Source of the DNA: Calocera cornea HHB12733
Taxonomy: Eukaryota; Basidiomycota; Dacrymycetes; Dacrymycetales; Dacrymycetaceae
Direction: 5' to 3'
Assembly (NCBI GenBank): GCA_001632435.1
Contig: KV423963.1
Span: 70,592-134,591 of the forward strand
DNA: 64,000 nt
Position 1 is the first letter of the stretch; each line of letters begins with the position of its first letter. Positions 1 to 11,400 of this stretch are shown here, piece by piece. The position numbers and the translations under genes are program-made. The notes below the pieces were generated by a model. That model was not told the DNA's origin, did not search any database, and saw only the letters and a program-made list of their open reading frames with translations.

Positions 1-848
1 CGCGTACGCCTTGATCGCCGATATTCCCAAGTATGGATTTGCAGCCCACCGCGACGATCACTCTCTGATACTGTCATAGCGGCGGCATCACCAATTTCTT
101 CTCGATTATCATCACGTCGATCGGGTACACGTCTCAGCAGTCTCTTCTGTACGGTTGCCCTGCCGGTGCTATCGAGGTTGTGACCCTCATTGGCTTCCTT
201 TGGCTCGGAGACCGCTTCGGAAACCGCATCTTCTGGGGCGCTTTCAGCGAAGCCAGTGAGTCCACGCCGTTATCCACCCTGATTGATTCTAATCGGCGTC
301 TAGTTTCCTTACTCGGCATGCTCTTGGTCTACGCTCTGCCTACCCACTTGAAGGTCGGCCGCTTGATCGGGTACTACCTTACTGGATCGTCTGCTACCGG
401 CTTCGTCGTCATTCTCTCCCTCATTTCCAGCAACGTTGCCGGCTACACCAAGAAGACGACCGTCTCGGCTCTTTACCTCATATTTTACTGTGTTGGTAAG
501 TCCCGTGTGGTATCGGAGTCTCTGCATGTCATCTCATTCCCTAATGTGTAGGAAATCTCATCGGTCCCCAAGTCTTCCAGGCGAAGGATGCTCCGAGGTA
601 CACCCCTGCTCTCATCACCATTGTGGTACGTACCTTTGATAACCGGCATCATCTCGCATCTGATAACGGGTGCCTAGGTGTGCTTCATCATTTGTATCTT
701 CATCCTCCTCGGTATCTGGTACGTCAACCATCGCGAGAACGTTCGCCGGGACGCTCTAAAGGCGAGCCCCGACTACGTGCACGTACCGAACCAAGAGTTC
801 CTCGATTTGACCGACGGAGAGAACCTGGAATTCCGCTATAGGTGTTAA
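1..848 (+). CDS. MFS transporter, allantoate permease (Dal5/ACS) family, 3' part
   Basis: C-terminal part of a 12-helix major-facilitator permease of the fungal anion:cation symporter family, which imports small organic anions such as allantoate, ureidosuccinate or vitamins at the plasma membrane. The 5' end lies outside the window. Exons by splice sites: 1-30, 80-255, 304-495, 552-625 and 678-848, ending in TAA. Family landmarks are readable: the NGGITNF loop formed across the first intron, a TM segment followed by WLGDRFGNR, SNVAGYTKKTT, then GNLIGPQVF and DAPRYTP before the last helix and a short acidic tail. These match the conserved SNTAGHTKK and NIIGPQ blocks known from Dal5-like carriers. 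The substrate cannot be inferred. No frameshift or stop is seen in the visible part. Confidence 0.85.
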
Positions 849-1162
849 AAGTAATGTTGTGGTTTGTAGAGGTCCTATAAGTCTAAGGTTATTATGAATG
901 GTATCCAATTGCGTCTCGGAAACACTGGTTACGACCTCCAGCCGGCTGCTTTACAGGCTGTCATCGACAAAAGCCATCGAACCCCGGCCGGCTCGGCACA
1001 GTTCTCTACCCAATGAATGTCTACACCACTTCTGCTAAGATACTATGCGGCAAACCGTCAACTAAGAGAGGTTTAGGCGAACGATCCGACGCTCGGAAAA
1101 GGGCGAGATTGTGTACCACGCGTGTTACGTAAGCATACGATTCGGCTGTCCTCCTACTCCCT
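849..1162. other. Intergenic, 3' flank of the MFS gene
   Basis: No coding segment or RNA gene recognised. It holds the transporter 3' UTR (poly-A-like context near 850-900) and ordinary unique-looking sequence up to the transposon target duplication. Confidence 0.5.
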
Positions 1163-1171
1163 GACACAGAC
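1163..1171. repeat. Left 9-bp target site duplication
   Basis: GACACAGAC, repeated in the same orientation at 4998-5006 immediately outside the other terminal inverted repeat. Confidence 0.85.
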
Positions 1172-1378
1172 GAGTTGGTACGAGATGCGTAGGATGTAGG
1201 GGTGTGGGCGCGCGCGTCGGGGGCAATTTGCCCCCGCATTGCCATATTTGGTGCTCCCTCGTCGCGCGTCGCCCGTGAGTAGGGCAGAGGGACCTCTGTG
1301 GCCCCCTGCCCGTAGGAAAATACCACAAATGTTGAAGAGGAAATATCACTCAATTTTTATTATGGCGCAGCGTGATTT
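1172..1378 (+). repeat. Left terminal inverted repeat (207 bp)
   Basis: Matches the reverse complement of 4791-4997 over its whole length. A near-identical core runs from the ACGAGATGCG block to the ACAAATGTTGA block, with more divergence in the first 8 bp and the last 50 bp. It contains a small palindrome, GGGGGCAATTTGCCCCC. Confidence 0.9.
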
Positions 1379-1404
1379 GAAGGACAGATAGATATGAGTG
1401 TATT

Positions 1405-4400
1405 CTATTGGATCCGTGTATAGGTAATTAAATCACCTAGTTTGATTTTAAGGTGGCGAGCGACAACAGAAGTGGAGCTTTCTCCTTCAGTTCCTGGCTG
1501 TTCTGTTGGAATATCTTGAGCAGCAATGGTGGGGTTATGCTCTTTGAGCTTCTGGGTCTTCATAGACTTGCTCTTGGCTCGGCTTAGCTTGCGATAAGTG
1601 CGCTCTTGAAGGGAGTTATGGCGATAGGAAAGGATGCCAGTCTGGAAGGCTGCCTGTACCCTGGCTGCCACTTGTTGATCCCAGTCCTTTGCACTATACA
1701 ACGATCAGTCAATCACTTAAGGAAGGGGTTAGACAAGACCTTTTGATAGCTGCTAAGAGTGGTAGGCGGATATCTGTCTTGCTGTTTGTGATTGCATGAG
1801 CAATCTCGCTGGAATTGGTTGTTTCAGGGGTGGTATCCCAAAGCGACTTTTCCATGGGACTTTCATGTCTGTTGAGTGATGGTAAATACCATGGAAGTCC
1901 TACTTTGTTCTTGTACCATGCTGGAAAACCATTAGAAGAGAGTTAGACAGCTGAATGAGGTGCACCTTTGATCGCTTGAAGGGGGTGTTCTTCACACCAC
2001 ATTCTGAAGTACTGGCGCTCCTCTGGTGTCTTTAGAGAGGGATAAGACATGATTCTATCCACATCTTCATGTGTACAGCTCTTCTTCAGAAGTCCCTTGG
2101 CATTCCTGGTGATTTGTATTAGCACTAGAAGCTAGAAGATAGGGCGACTTACTGGTTATAGTGGAAAATACACGATTTGAAAGCATAGAGCAAAAGGCGC
2201 TCTGGCAGGTGTTCTTCTATACCACTGATGCTTGAATTATTGATTCTCAAGAAGTATTCACCTAATGCTTGAGCTTGGGGAGCATCCGCATCACAGATAA
2301 AGGCGTTGAGGTTACCAGCTTTGTGGAAAGCTTTGAGTTGTAGGGCGCGTTTTGTGGTTTTTTCTATTGCCTTAAAAAACCCATCCCAAACAAGGCGAAA
2401 TGCCTCTAGCGACATGGAATCACTGTAGATACGAGCTAAAGTGAGGTCTGGAGAGTGGTTAGTAGCATTCCAGCAAGGAAAGCAGGGCGCACTTTCGTTG
2501 ATTCCATCTAGAAAGGAGGCAACCTCCCATTCATTAAAATCGCCATGCACTCTCTTAAAAGTGAAGTCACAAGCAAGAGAGCGACATGAATGAATGAGCT
2601 CTGCAAGGAATGGGTTCAGTGTAACCACAATGTGAACCCCTCCCTGCGATATAGTGGATCGTATATAGTGTTCTTGTGCTGAAAGATGTTGTTCTTCCTC
2701 CTGGGCATGGGTTACACCTGGGTGAAGTAAGCGCCTTATTACACAGTAGAAACGACCTTCTTACCTAGCCAGTCAGGCCCCAGAGGCGCTTCCTCTGCCC
2801 TTTGTTGACCAATGAAGTCCTTGAGCTTTCTTTTATCTCGCCAGGAGGGAAACTTCTGGCTGAGTGGTTCCCCCAAAAGCGCCAATGTGGTAGGACCATA
2901 ATCAACATAACTTGGCTTTGCAGCAAAGCCTCCAGCGGCTTGATATGCTTCTTTAGCTGCTTCCTTTGCTTCAGGAGATGGCTTAGCTTCAGAAAACGGC
3001 GGGTGGTTGTGTGGAAGACACCCAAGAATAACCACACATCGCAGATCCTTATCCTCCAGAGGCACATAGATAGACATTGTGGCAGGGCATGAGCGATAGG
3101 CAATTTCTCCTTGTATGAGCGCCCCAGAAGCACTCAAATGTGTCATTTCTAGTCCAATGTAAGCTTGAAAACGATGAGTAAGCATCGGCACTTACTGCAG
3201 TTCTTTTGCTTTAGTCCTGTACTGGGGTGGAAGATCTGTGTGCAACGACTTCCCTTGAACACTTCTAGGCCTTCCAGATCGATTTCCTTGCCTTGGAAAA
3301 GCTCATGGAGTTCATTCTCATCGATGTTGGAAGGGATAGAGTGACTGAGGTGACCATGGGCGTCGATAGGTGTCCAATTAGAGCATCCAATAAACCAGAA
3401 CTTGCCTTGCTTTGGCAGAGTTCCTGTCTGCCACAATTGTGAGCCTAAGCGACCCAAAGAACACATAAAACTTACTGTATATCGAACCATTATTGCATGA
3501 CCAAGGCAATGGGGTTTAGAACAGTCGTTCTGGGTGACAGCTCGATAGAAACTGAGGTCGATATTAGCACCTTTCTCTTCTATGATCAGTAGGCTTACCT
3601 CGCCAGTACAGAAGCAGGAAATGCTGCTTCTTGACCTCTCTGTTGATCCTGTGCTTGGAAGAGTGCCATGCGCTTCTCTTCATCATTTCCCCAGCGTTCA
3701 TAACCCTCTAGAAGACCAGAATCCAATTCGGAACAGGCGACCACTCCCTTGCAGTGTAGGACAACTGTCCTACACTCTGCTCCACCCAAAAGCGCCACAG
3801 GAACACCTTTCCTAGACCGACTCCCATTGGTTATAGTTTTCCAAGAGTCTTGGTCCTAAGAAAGCGTCAAATAGATGCTATTGTGCATAGAAATCATGCT
3901 TACCATGCGTCGCAGCCAGGCATCAATAGTGAGTGGTTGTCCTTTGGCATCCAGAGGGGCGCTCTGGCCACTAAGATTGACCACATATGCTGTACTTTCC
4001 TTGGAGATTGGCCATAGATTGGGTAATGCAACGAAATATACCACATGGCTAACAGTAGTATATCTGGTAACCTGAGCTGCTCCAGGAGGTAAGGGCGCTT
4101 TGGGTGCCTTCTTATGCTTGCTTTTCTTCCTTGGAAGCGCCACAGGAGGCTCTATGACTTCTGTTTCTCCATCCTGAACAGATGCCACAGGGTCAGGAGA
4201 AAGGGGGCGCTTTTGGCCATAGGAAATCGCCTTGACTGGTGATCTAACATCTTTCCTAAGTGATTCTCTTCGATGGAAAGAAGGAACATACTGTGGTTGA
4301 CCCGCTAGTGCTTTCAAGAACTTTGCAAACATGGGAACAGTAATCCATTCCTTTGTTGTAGTATAGTAGGGCAGCGAAGCAATATCAGGTGAAATGTCTG

Positions 4401-4559
4401 TAGCGTCATTAGAGAAGGTCTTCCTCAATGCATTTCCCACATACCCATGTAGTTTATAAAGCCCTTTATGAGCTCAGGAGATGCATTCTCTATGGCGCTC
4501 TCCACTGCTTTTTTATGAGCTTCAGAAAGAGGTATCAGAGTAGTGACTATTTCAGACAT
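1405..4559 (-). CDS. Mutator-like DDE transposase with WRKY-GCM1/FAR1-type zinc finger
   Basis: Multi-exon gene filling the transposon. It starts at MSEIVTTLIPLSEAHKKAVE (ATG at 4559) and ends at 1405. Segments in order: a basic, proline-rich N-terminal part; Cys/His blocks with GCSNW and KGSRCTQIFHP; then RSCPA..IYVP followed by HNHP near 3000-3100. That last pair fits the C..C..HxH finger of FAR1/WRKY-GCM1 proteins, known from MULE transposases. The catalytic region follows: ACDFTFKRVHGDFNEWEV (first Asp candidate), FICDADAPQAQALGEYF (second Asp candidate) and NSSEIAHA (Glu candidate), with GLPWYLPSLNRHES between. Introns are short with normal sites, and I found no stop inside exons, so it may be functional. 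The exact exon list is uncertain; the DDE assignment is by pattern, not by search. Confidence 0.75.
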
Positions 4560-4790
4560 CTTGAGTCAAGATTACCACTATACGCGACGCGTCAAGGACT
4601 TCCTCACGCGTCCCTAGGCTATTTCATTCACCGGAAGATAAATTGCATAAGCTGAGACAAGTGTCTAAATGGAGAGTTTAGAGCTAGAGGAGAACCTTAG
4701 TCTAAGTCGAAATTTCAAGTATTAAATCTCATTGGAAATTATATATTTTACATGGAATCAATAGCACTTACTATCTACTATTCATTATCC

Positions 4791-4997
4791 AAATCACGTT
4801 GAGCTACAATAAAAATTGAATAAAATTTCCTTCTCAACATTTGTGGCATTTTCATCGCAGTAGGGGGCCACAGAGGTCCCTCTGCCCTACTCACGGGCGA
4901 CGCGCGACGAGGGAGCACCAAATATGGCAATGCGGGGGCAAATTGCCCCCGACGCGCGCGCCCACACCCCTACATCCTACGCATCTCGTCGTCCCTC
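4791..4997 (-). repeat. Right terminal inverted repeat (207 bp)
   Basis: Reverse complement of the left repeat. Same length, same terminal GAG and same internal palindrome. Confidence 0.9.
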
Positions 4998-5006
4998 GAC
5001 ACAGAC
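4998..5006. repeat. Right 9-bp target site duplication
   Basis: GACACAGAC, direct copy of 1163-1171, flanking the right end of the transposon. Confidence 0.85.
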
Positions 5007-5038
5007 CCACCACCTCACTACAGTCCTCATCTCCCACA

Positions 5039-6294
5039 ATGGCGACCAACCCCAAGCTAGCCTGGCTCAAAGGCCCAACACGACCATCAACAAGCAGCGC
5101 ACGGCCATCCTCGTCCCGATCCGTGTCAAAACCCGGCACGCCCGGTCCCGGTAACCGACCTGCGAATGGGAAGCCGGGCACCCCGAGCGCGTACCATAAT
5201 GCAATCAATGACCCCAGCGGGCGGATGAGAGAGTACAGCAACAAAGACGACAAGTGTCCTGTATGCACGACGGACAGGTACTTGAACCCGAAGCTGAGGC
5301 TGTTGGTCAGCCCGTGCTACCATAAAATGTGCGTTGGCCTAACGTCGCGTGTCAGCGGAGGACTAACGCGTGAGCAGGTGCGAAAGCTGTATCGACCGTC
5401 TATTCACCCTGGGACCCGCGCCATGTCCTATATGCGGCAAGATCCTGAGGAAGAGCGGCTTCGTAGCGCAAACATTTGAGGATCTGGATGTGGAGAAGGA
5501 GGTGTCTGTGCGCCGACGAATAGCGCGAGAGTGAGTCATCACCTCCCGTCCCTTAACTTAGTGCTCACATCGTCTCGAACAGATTCAACAAGAAAGTCGA
5601 AGATTTCCCGGACCGCAAGTCGTATGACGACTACCTCGAGGAAGTCGAGGACATCACCTTCAACCTGATCAACGGAGTCGACCTCCCGCAGACCGAAGCG
5701 CGCATCGCCGCCTTCCGCGCAGCGAACGCGGCGCTGATCGAAGCCAACATCCAACGGGACAGCGTTGCGGCCGCCGAGCAAGCCGCGGCGGAAGAGGAGG
5801 ACAAGCGGTTTCGTGCTGAGCAGGCGAGGATGGCTGCGAGGGAGGAGGAGGACGAGCGTACGGAGCGAGAGCGTGAGAGGCGCGCGGTGATCGAGGGATT
5901 GGAGAGGGGCGAGGACGCGGAGGGAGTGCTGCGTCGCACGCGCGCTGAGGCAGAGCGTCGGACACGTCGTGCGCAGGAGCTGGCAGCCCAGCAGCAGCTT
6001 GCCAGGGCGAGCGCGCTCACCGCCTTCGCCCGGCCGGCGAAGAAGGACGTCATACCGGACGAGCCGCACATCGCCTACCTCGACGATCTCCTCTCCGGTG
6101 CAGAGCGCTACATGCTCAAGCCCTCCTATGACGACCCCGTGAGCGACGCTGCCAGGCCAGAGTTGAAGAGCAGATGGACGATCGGAGGGTATAGACAGGC
6201 CGAGAGCTGGCAGAGGGCTGTGAGCTGTGCGGTTATGGGGTTGGGGCTGGGGACGGTGGAGGATAGTGCGATGGAGGTTGATGTCGGCGCATAG
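5039..6294 (+). CDS. TFB3: TFIIH subunit Tfb3 (MAT1), RING-finger CAK assembly factor
   Basis: Predicted 384-aa protein, exons 5039-5328, 5378-5530 and 5583-6294. The N-terminal C3HC4 RING lies around residues 73-116 (CPVC, CYHKMCESC, CPIC). The MAT1-specific stretch IARREFNKK-type follows, with DFPDRKSYDDYLEEVEDITF and NLINGVDL, then a long Glu/Arg-rich coiled coil and a conserved C-terminal tail with RWTIGGYR. In the known complex, Tfb3 bridges core TFIIH (XPD/Rad3) and the CDK-activating kinase, acting in Pol II promoter escape and nucleotide excision repair. The first intron splits the Met-Cys inside the RING. Its 5' region is interrupted by the transposon ending at 4997, which may have displaced the native promoter. 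Confidence 0.93.
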
Positions 6295-6634
6295 GGCAGT
6301 GTCTTCGATCTATCACGCTGTTGAAGGTCAAGTTTGAGGTACTGACGTTGCTTCGAATCGTTGTATAGAGGTTGATCGCCAGCCGTACATCTTGTATAAT
6401 TATACAATTTAAACCCACAGAAGAACGAAAGTGCCACCATGTACAATCGATACATGCTCCTTCACAATTTGGTATAGTTACTGGAAGGGTAATGATGGTA
6501 CAACAGGTCAAAATAAGAAATAGATGATGATTGTCATCGGAAGTCAAATACATAAGTTAGGATAACGTAGTCGGAGCCTTTGGGTAACCGGGTGATCGCA
6601 ACGAGCTTCGGCATCTCCCGCCGAAGTCTCGCTC
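6295..6634. other. 3' UTRs between convergent TFB3 and F-box gene
   Basis: AT-rich stretch with several TATAA/AATAA-like motifs. It is compatible with two convergent polyadenylation regions, and no gene is recognised. An alternative C-terminal frame of the F-box gene runs through part of it (see finding). Confidence 0.4.
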
Positions 6635-7936
6635 TCACATAACCCAGCACTGCGGCCGGCCGGGATTCTCCTCTCCTCTCACACCCATCGAATCCAGCAA
6701 GTCCCCAAAGTACCCCGCGAACAAGGGCGATCTCCGATTCCTGCAATTGCGGTATGTCATCTGCGTCTGCCATGCTTGCCCACAGCGGACCACCCGGTAG
6801 TTTGGGACGGCCACCTCGTGCGAGTGCGTCGTCCCGCGGTCCACGATGGTGACAAGGTTGAGGGAAGGACAAGCTTGGCCAATTTTGTCGATGACGGGAC
6901 GAAGCGGGACGGTCAAGCCGGTGGAGGGGAGCGGTCCATAGAAAGCGTGAATCTCGAGTGCGTGCAGATGCGACAGTTGGGAGAAGCCTCCGCACGTGAC
7001 CCAATCCTCTGGAGAGAGATCAAACAACGCCTATGAGACCTGTCAGCATGGGATGAATAACGTGAAAGAAGCACATACAGTGAGTTGAACATCCAACACG
7101 GTGAGCACGAACTCTCTCAGAGCGGGGAAGACGGCTCCGATTTGCCGAAATGTGTCGAGATCGAAGGAGCGGAGCTTTAGGTCCAGCCCTTGGATGGGAG
7201 CAGTTGACCGTGAGAGTGCATCGATGACTCTCGGAAGAAGATCGACGTCCAATACTGTTGCCTCGAGTGCAACTTCGCGTACAGGTCGGCCCGGAATGAG
7301 GGTTTCGGCCTGCCGGAGGGAACAGCGAACGCTACGCAGCTTTGGCAGCGCAGAGGGCGAGAGGTTGATGATGTTCTCCCCGAAGATCTTCAGCATGTAT
7401 AGCCGTTCAACGTTTGGAAGGGCATTGAGGATCTCGGCGGGAGGACCCCGCGCGCCGACCTCGAGATAGTCCACTGGAGGCGGGAAGCGGAATAAGTTCG
7501 CCGTGAGGGTGCGATCGAATTCCAGATACGACGAAAAGGAAAGCGTCGAAAGCCGAGCGCAGGCATTGCACGTCCGGAAGAAGAGCCGAACGTAAGCCGG
7601 GGCAAACATTTCGGTCGGAACTCTCGGATATGAGCGAGTACGAGATGCACCTGCCCGATCGATCGCGTCCAGACCAAAGTTCACGGCCATGGAGCGTACG
7701 TGGCGCGATAAGCGCGCTTTGCGAGCCAGCACGAGACATTGTTGGACAGTCGGGACGCCACGGCGGAGCGAGAGGTCCCGGTATAAGTGCCGCGTGGCGA
7801 GGTCATAAAAGCTGCTTGACACCGTCGACAACGCTGCCAGGTCGGCCCGAACAGGCACGAAGCCGAAGATAAGGTCCCAGAGCTCAACAGGCAGTGCCGT
7901 CCGCTCCGCCTGGCCGTCCAGGCTGGCGAGCAACAT
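6635..7936 (-). CDS. F-box protein, Agaricomycete LRR-like family (copy 1)
   Basis: Predicted 417 aa, exons 7079-7936 and 6635-7030, with a 48-nt intron. The N-terminal F-box begins LPVELWDLIFGFVPVRADLA and continues with TRHLYRDLSL. The remainder is a string of poorly conserved leucine-rich segments and contains LIPGRPV. F-box proteins recruit substrates to SCF ubiquitin ligases through Skp1; the substrate here is unknown. Two other genes in this window (8246-9423 minus, 59497-60747 plus) share the same organisation, the PGRPV motif and a single intron at the same relative place. The far C-terminus is uncertain because another frame from about 6800 down to 6534 also looks coding. Confidence 0.75.
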
Positions 7937-8245
7937 GGCCGGGTGGTGTGCGGGGCCGGTCGTGCGAGCGACCGCTGCATCGCACTTGGGCGGTACGAGG
8001 CAGGTACTTATCGGGGATGACCAACACGGCGGGAAAAGTATTCGTGCGTTACCTCCGCGTCCTGTCCCCTCCTGACCGCGACTCCGGCCGCGTGCGGCAC
8101 CGGACCGGAGACCCCGGGGACCGCTTCACCTTCTAGCGCGCGATGAGCGCGAGATCACTGATGTTCCGGTTCTACGCGCTCGCTGCTCATCTTGGAAATG
8201 TCAGTTGCCTTCCTGGGACTACTGGGGGATTACAGACTCGCGAGC
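7937..8245. other. Intergenic between two F-box genes
   Basis: GC-rich spacer, promoter of F-box copy 1 and 3' end of copy 2. No gene or clear TATA element seen. Confidence 0.4.
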
Positions 8246-9423
8246 TCAGATACGGGCGCGCCGCGCGAGGAACTCACCGCGCCTCGTCACCTCCACCTGC
8301 CGGGCCCAATAGCCCAATGTGATGTACTGCCCGCCGTCCTCCTCATTTACAAAGCAATACCTTTCCACCTCTTGTATATCCGGGTCCTTCTCGTTTATCA
8401 GGATGAGACAGTAGAAGCAGTGTGCAGCTTGCATCAGAGGCAAGAGCGGCAGCGCTTGTACGCTTGTCACCACTCGGCCGATAGACGACGCGTGGAGCTC
8501 GAGTGTTTGCAGGTGCTTGAACTCTTGGAAGGCTTGAATACATTGGTTGCGCTTGAGGTGAGATAGCATCTGACGCTAAACTCAGTGATCATTAGAACAA
8601 CTCGGAATAGGGAGACTACCTTGACATGATCCTCCACCTCGCTATATGCGACCAAATCGACGAGAAATGGCACACAAGCGGCGACCTCCTCATAGAATCC
8701 CGTATCAACCTTGAACACATGTATACTGAGCCTCTGCAGCGGGCCCGTGCTCCTCCCGAGCGGGGCAATAAATATCGGCACTTCGTCTGGGGTGATGATG
8801 CCGACGATGGAGAGCTGGGTGACAGGCCGCCCGGGGACGAAGTACACGATCGCGTTCCGTATGAGCCGCACGATCTGCATGTTCGGCACGGCGGCTGCGG
8901 AGAGGATGTCGAGCGCATATGTCGGCTCGTGGTCGGGGAGCTCGACTTCTACTAGCGACGGTAGACTGGAAAGCAGCGCGCGGGCATCCATTGCTATAGG
9001 GAGGGTGAGGCCGAGCAGGGGCAGCTGAGCGGCAGCGATGTTTGTCCCGCAGACACAGCGGTAGCCGCCCGCGTCCATATGGTGAAACTCGAGATTACGG
9101 AGGTTCTTCATCGCCCGCAGGGCACGGAAGACGAGCCGCAAGAATGCGGGCCTTGCGAGTCTGCGGTGGACCTCGGTCGGGTGGTGCAGCGTCAGGTTGA
9201 GCGCGCGGACGTGCGCGGCAAGATGTGGCTTGCGTGTGAGGAGACGGGAAAAGTAAAACGTCTGGGAGAAGGTGCGCAGGCGCGGGGAACGGAAGAGGTA
9301 GCGTGTCGTGAGCTCGTAGAGGGTCGTGCTGCATAGGCAGAGGGAGAGGAGTGTGGGCTTGTCCTCGGGGAGAAGCCTAACGGAGCGGACGATGTGGTCG
9401 AGCAGTTCTGGAGGGAGGTACAT
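8246..9423 (-). CDS. F-box protein, Agaricomycete LRR-like family (copy 2)
   Basis: Predicted 375 aa, exons 8620-9423 and 8246-8569 with a 50-nt intron at VEDHVK/MLSHL. It starts directly with a degenerate F-box, MYLPPELLDHIVRSVRLLPE, followed by TTRYLFRSPRL. The body shows repeated hydrophobic LRR-like units and the motif YFVPGRPV, as in the other two F-box genes of the window. A small Cys pair (RCVCG) near residue 120 is not obviously a finger. The role as SCF substrate receptor is inferred from the family. It is divergent from the coiled-coil gene starting at 9708, with 284 bp between. Confidence 0.72.
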
Positions 9424-9707
9424 GGCCGATGTTTTCTATATCCCGACGTCAATTCAGTCCAGGTATGCACTGTCCTGGTAGGAAGTCATACGGAGTTACA
9501 AGTCCGCGAGGGTGGGCGGAGAATGCCTCGTCCGTGCGCAGAGAGTGGCAGAAGTCACGGCCGGCCAAGCTTCTCTGCTTCCGTCCCTTACGTCCCTTGT
9601 GCCGCATGCGACTGTCCATCGTCGCAGGCACTCCCCCCGCCCATACTCCCTCCCACTTGCCCCTCATTCCCTTCGTCCACCAGGTTCCGAGCGGGAGACC
9701 AGCAAGG
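9424..9707. promoter_or_regulatory. Shared divergent promoter region
   Basis: 284 bp between the start codons of F-box copy 2 (minus) and the SIKE-like gene (plus). No confident TATA box. It contains pyrimidine-rich tracts before the plus-strand ATG (9650-9700), as is usual for fungal housekeeping promoters. Confidence 0.35.
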
Positions 9708-10732
9708 ATGGCGGTCCTGGACGAAATTGACCCGGAGCTCATGCGTCTCTGGAGCTTGATATCGGAGCTGTCGGACCAGCTCACACAGAATAGGCAGCAG
9801 GTCGTCCACCTGCAGCAGCAGGCGGATCAGGTCAAGGTGCGCTCCATTCTCTACTCATGACTCCAATGTAGCTAATGCAGAGTAGGGGCAAGCAGTGCAC
9901 TGTGGGAGTGGATTCGCACTACGAAGATGGAATACGGACATTTCGAAGGGTGCGCTCCTCACTGTCGCCTCATCATCGCTCCGCTAACACGTCGGCAGAG
10001 GTATTCGAGTCCGAGCTCGAACGCATGAACGCGCACCTCGTCGTAGAGAACCAGACCCTCAACCACGAGAACAAGCAGCTCAACATCCTGCTGAAGGAGT
10101 ACGAGCAGGCCCTGGACGTCATCATGACCAAGTTCCGCACGCACGCCCACAGCACACAGACGCACGATCTGGCGCTGACGAGGCACTACGAGGCGCTGCT
10201 GCTCACCTCCCAGAGCGCGCTCATGAACAGCTCGCTGCAGACGTCAGCCCAGCAGACCGAGTCGCTCGCCCGGCTATCGCACCTCCTCCGCGCGGCCCTC
10301 CGGTCCCTTCAAGGCGAGCCGGGGAGCCCGGACCCCTCCCCACCCGGCTCACCAAGCTCGCCGGAAAAGCTCGTTGCGCGTGGCCTTGCTCCTCCAGAAG
10401 AGTCGGGCGACTGGAACCTTGACCGGGAAGTCGAGCTCGCCCGACTAGAAGCTGAGAACAGCATGCTGCGCTCCCTTCTGGGGATCGCCGAGTCCTCGCC
10501 GGAAGAGCGCCGGCGGCTGCTGGAGGACTGGGAGCGGGAGAACGAGCGGCCATTAGGCGGGCAAGGGGCGATGAGCCCCTTTGCCGGGATGGGCAAGCGG
10601 AGGGGCCCGAGGACTTTCTCGCGGGGGATGGCGATGCAGCCGTTTGTTGGGGGCGGGGGCCAGTTTGGGCCGCCGCCGATGGGCCAGGGGAGGGGCCAGG
10701 GCATGGGCATGGGCGAGGGGGGGATGCGGTAG
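9708..10732 (+). CDS. SIKE/FGFR1OP2-like coiled-coil protein (STRIPAK subunit, SCI1-type)
   Basis: Predicted about 326 aa, exons 9708-9836 and 9881-10732. An N-terminal helix (LISELSDQLTQNRQQVVHLQ) leads to a strong coiled coil with ENQTLNHENKQLNILLKEYE and ALDVIMTKFR. This is close to the ENKELR...EHQSALELIMSKYRE block of FGFR1OP2/SIKE proteins. In animals and filamentous fungi this family (SCI1 in Sordaria) belongs to the striatin-interacting phosphatase and kinase complex that controls cell fusion and fruiting. The C-terminus is a Gly/Met/Pro-rich tail after a second short helix (LARLEAENSMLRSLLGIA). The linker just after the intron, about 45 residues, has low conservation and might hide another small intron. 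Confidence 0.68.
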
Positions 10733-11400
10733 CCACATGGTGGGGCACCGAGGAGAGGAGGGGATTGGATACAGTATGGGACAATACCTGTTGCAGTAAT
10801 ACCACTTTGCGTAAGCGCGCATGTGCACGCCGCGGTTTCGATCAGGCATCCCCTAGTTGGTATCTTGATGCCAGAGGGAGGTACTGTAGCGTCACGATTG
10901 ACCAAGATTTAATTGGGAACGAAGTAGAGCCACTCTCACAGCTCTGCACCGCGACCATGGCTGGAGCGACTTATGCCTGAGGAAGTCAGGTATGGCCATG
11001 CACCACAACGGGCGTGTTGGCAGCAGATGTGCCGCTAGAATATCTGTACATGCCTTTACAGTGTCATCATCCCGCACACGGCAGGAGGCCTCTGACTCTC
11101 CGTCGGTCGAATACAATGGCGTGTAACGAGTTCGGTGGTGAATATTGGACGAACGAGGCAGATTGTGGGACGACGGGCAGCGGCCGTTATGTGTTGACAA
11201 CTGACGAGGAGGTGAAAGGGCTACAATTGATATGAACGGGGCCGATGATATGAGCAGCGCATGCCAGGGATAATACCGTAGGAACCACTTGATTTTGTCG
11301 TTTACTTATACGAAACCACTGGACAACAATGTGCGGAGGACTCGGGGTAGTTGGGTGCACTTGATGGCAAGACTGGGGATGCAGGCCACTGGAACTCTGG
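10733..11400. other. Intergenic, no gene recognised
   Basis: 3' flank of the SIKE-like gene, then normal-composition unique sequence. Small frames on both strands lack support (no splice-consistent extension, no known motif). Confidence 0.4.

Larger units (their letters stand above)
1172..4997 (-). mobile_element. Mutator-like DNA transposon, 3826 bp, complete
   Basis: Bounded by two inverted copies of a 207-bp sequence (1172-1378 and 4791-4997), both starting GAG. A 9-bp direct repeat GACACAGAC flanks them at 1163-1171 and 4998-5006. Long TIRs plus a 9-bp target duplication are the hallmark of the Mutator (MULE) superfamily. The central 140 bp of the two TIRs are nearly identical, so insertion is recent. 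The interior carries one minus-strand multi-exon transposase gene. The right edge lies 32 bp before the TFB3 ATG, inside the likely TFB3 promoter or 5' UTR. Confidence 0.9.
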
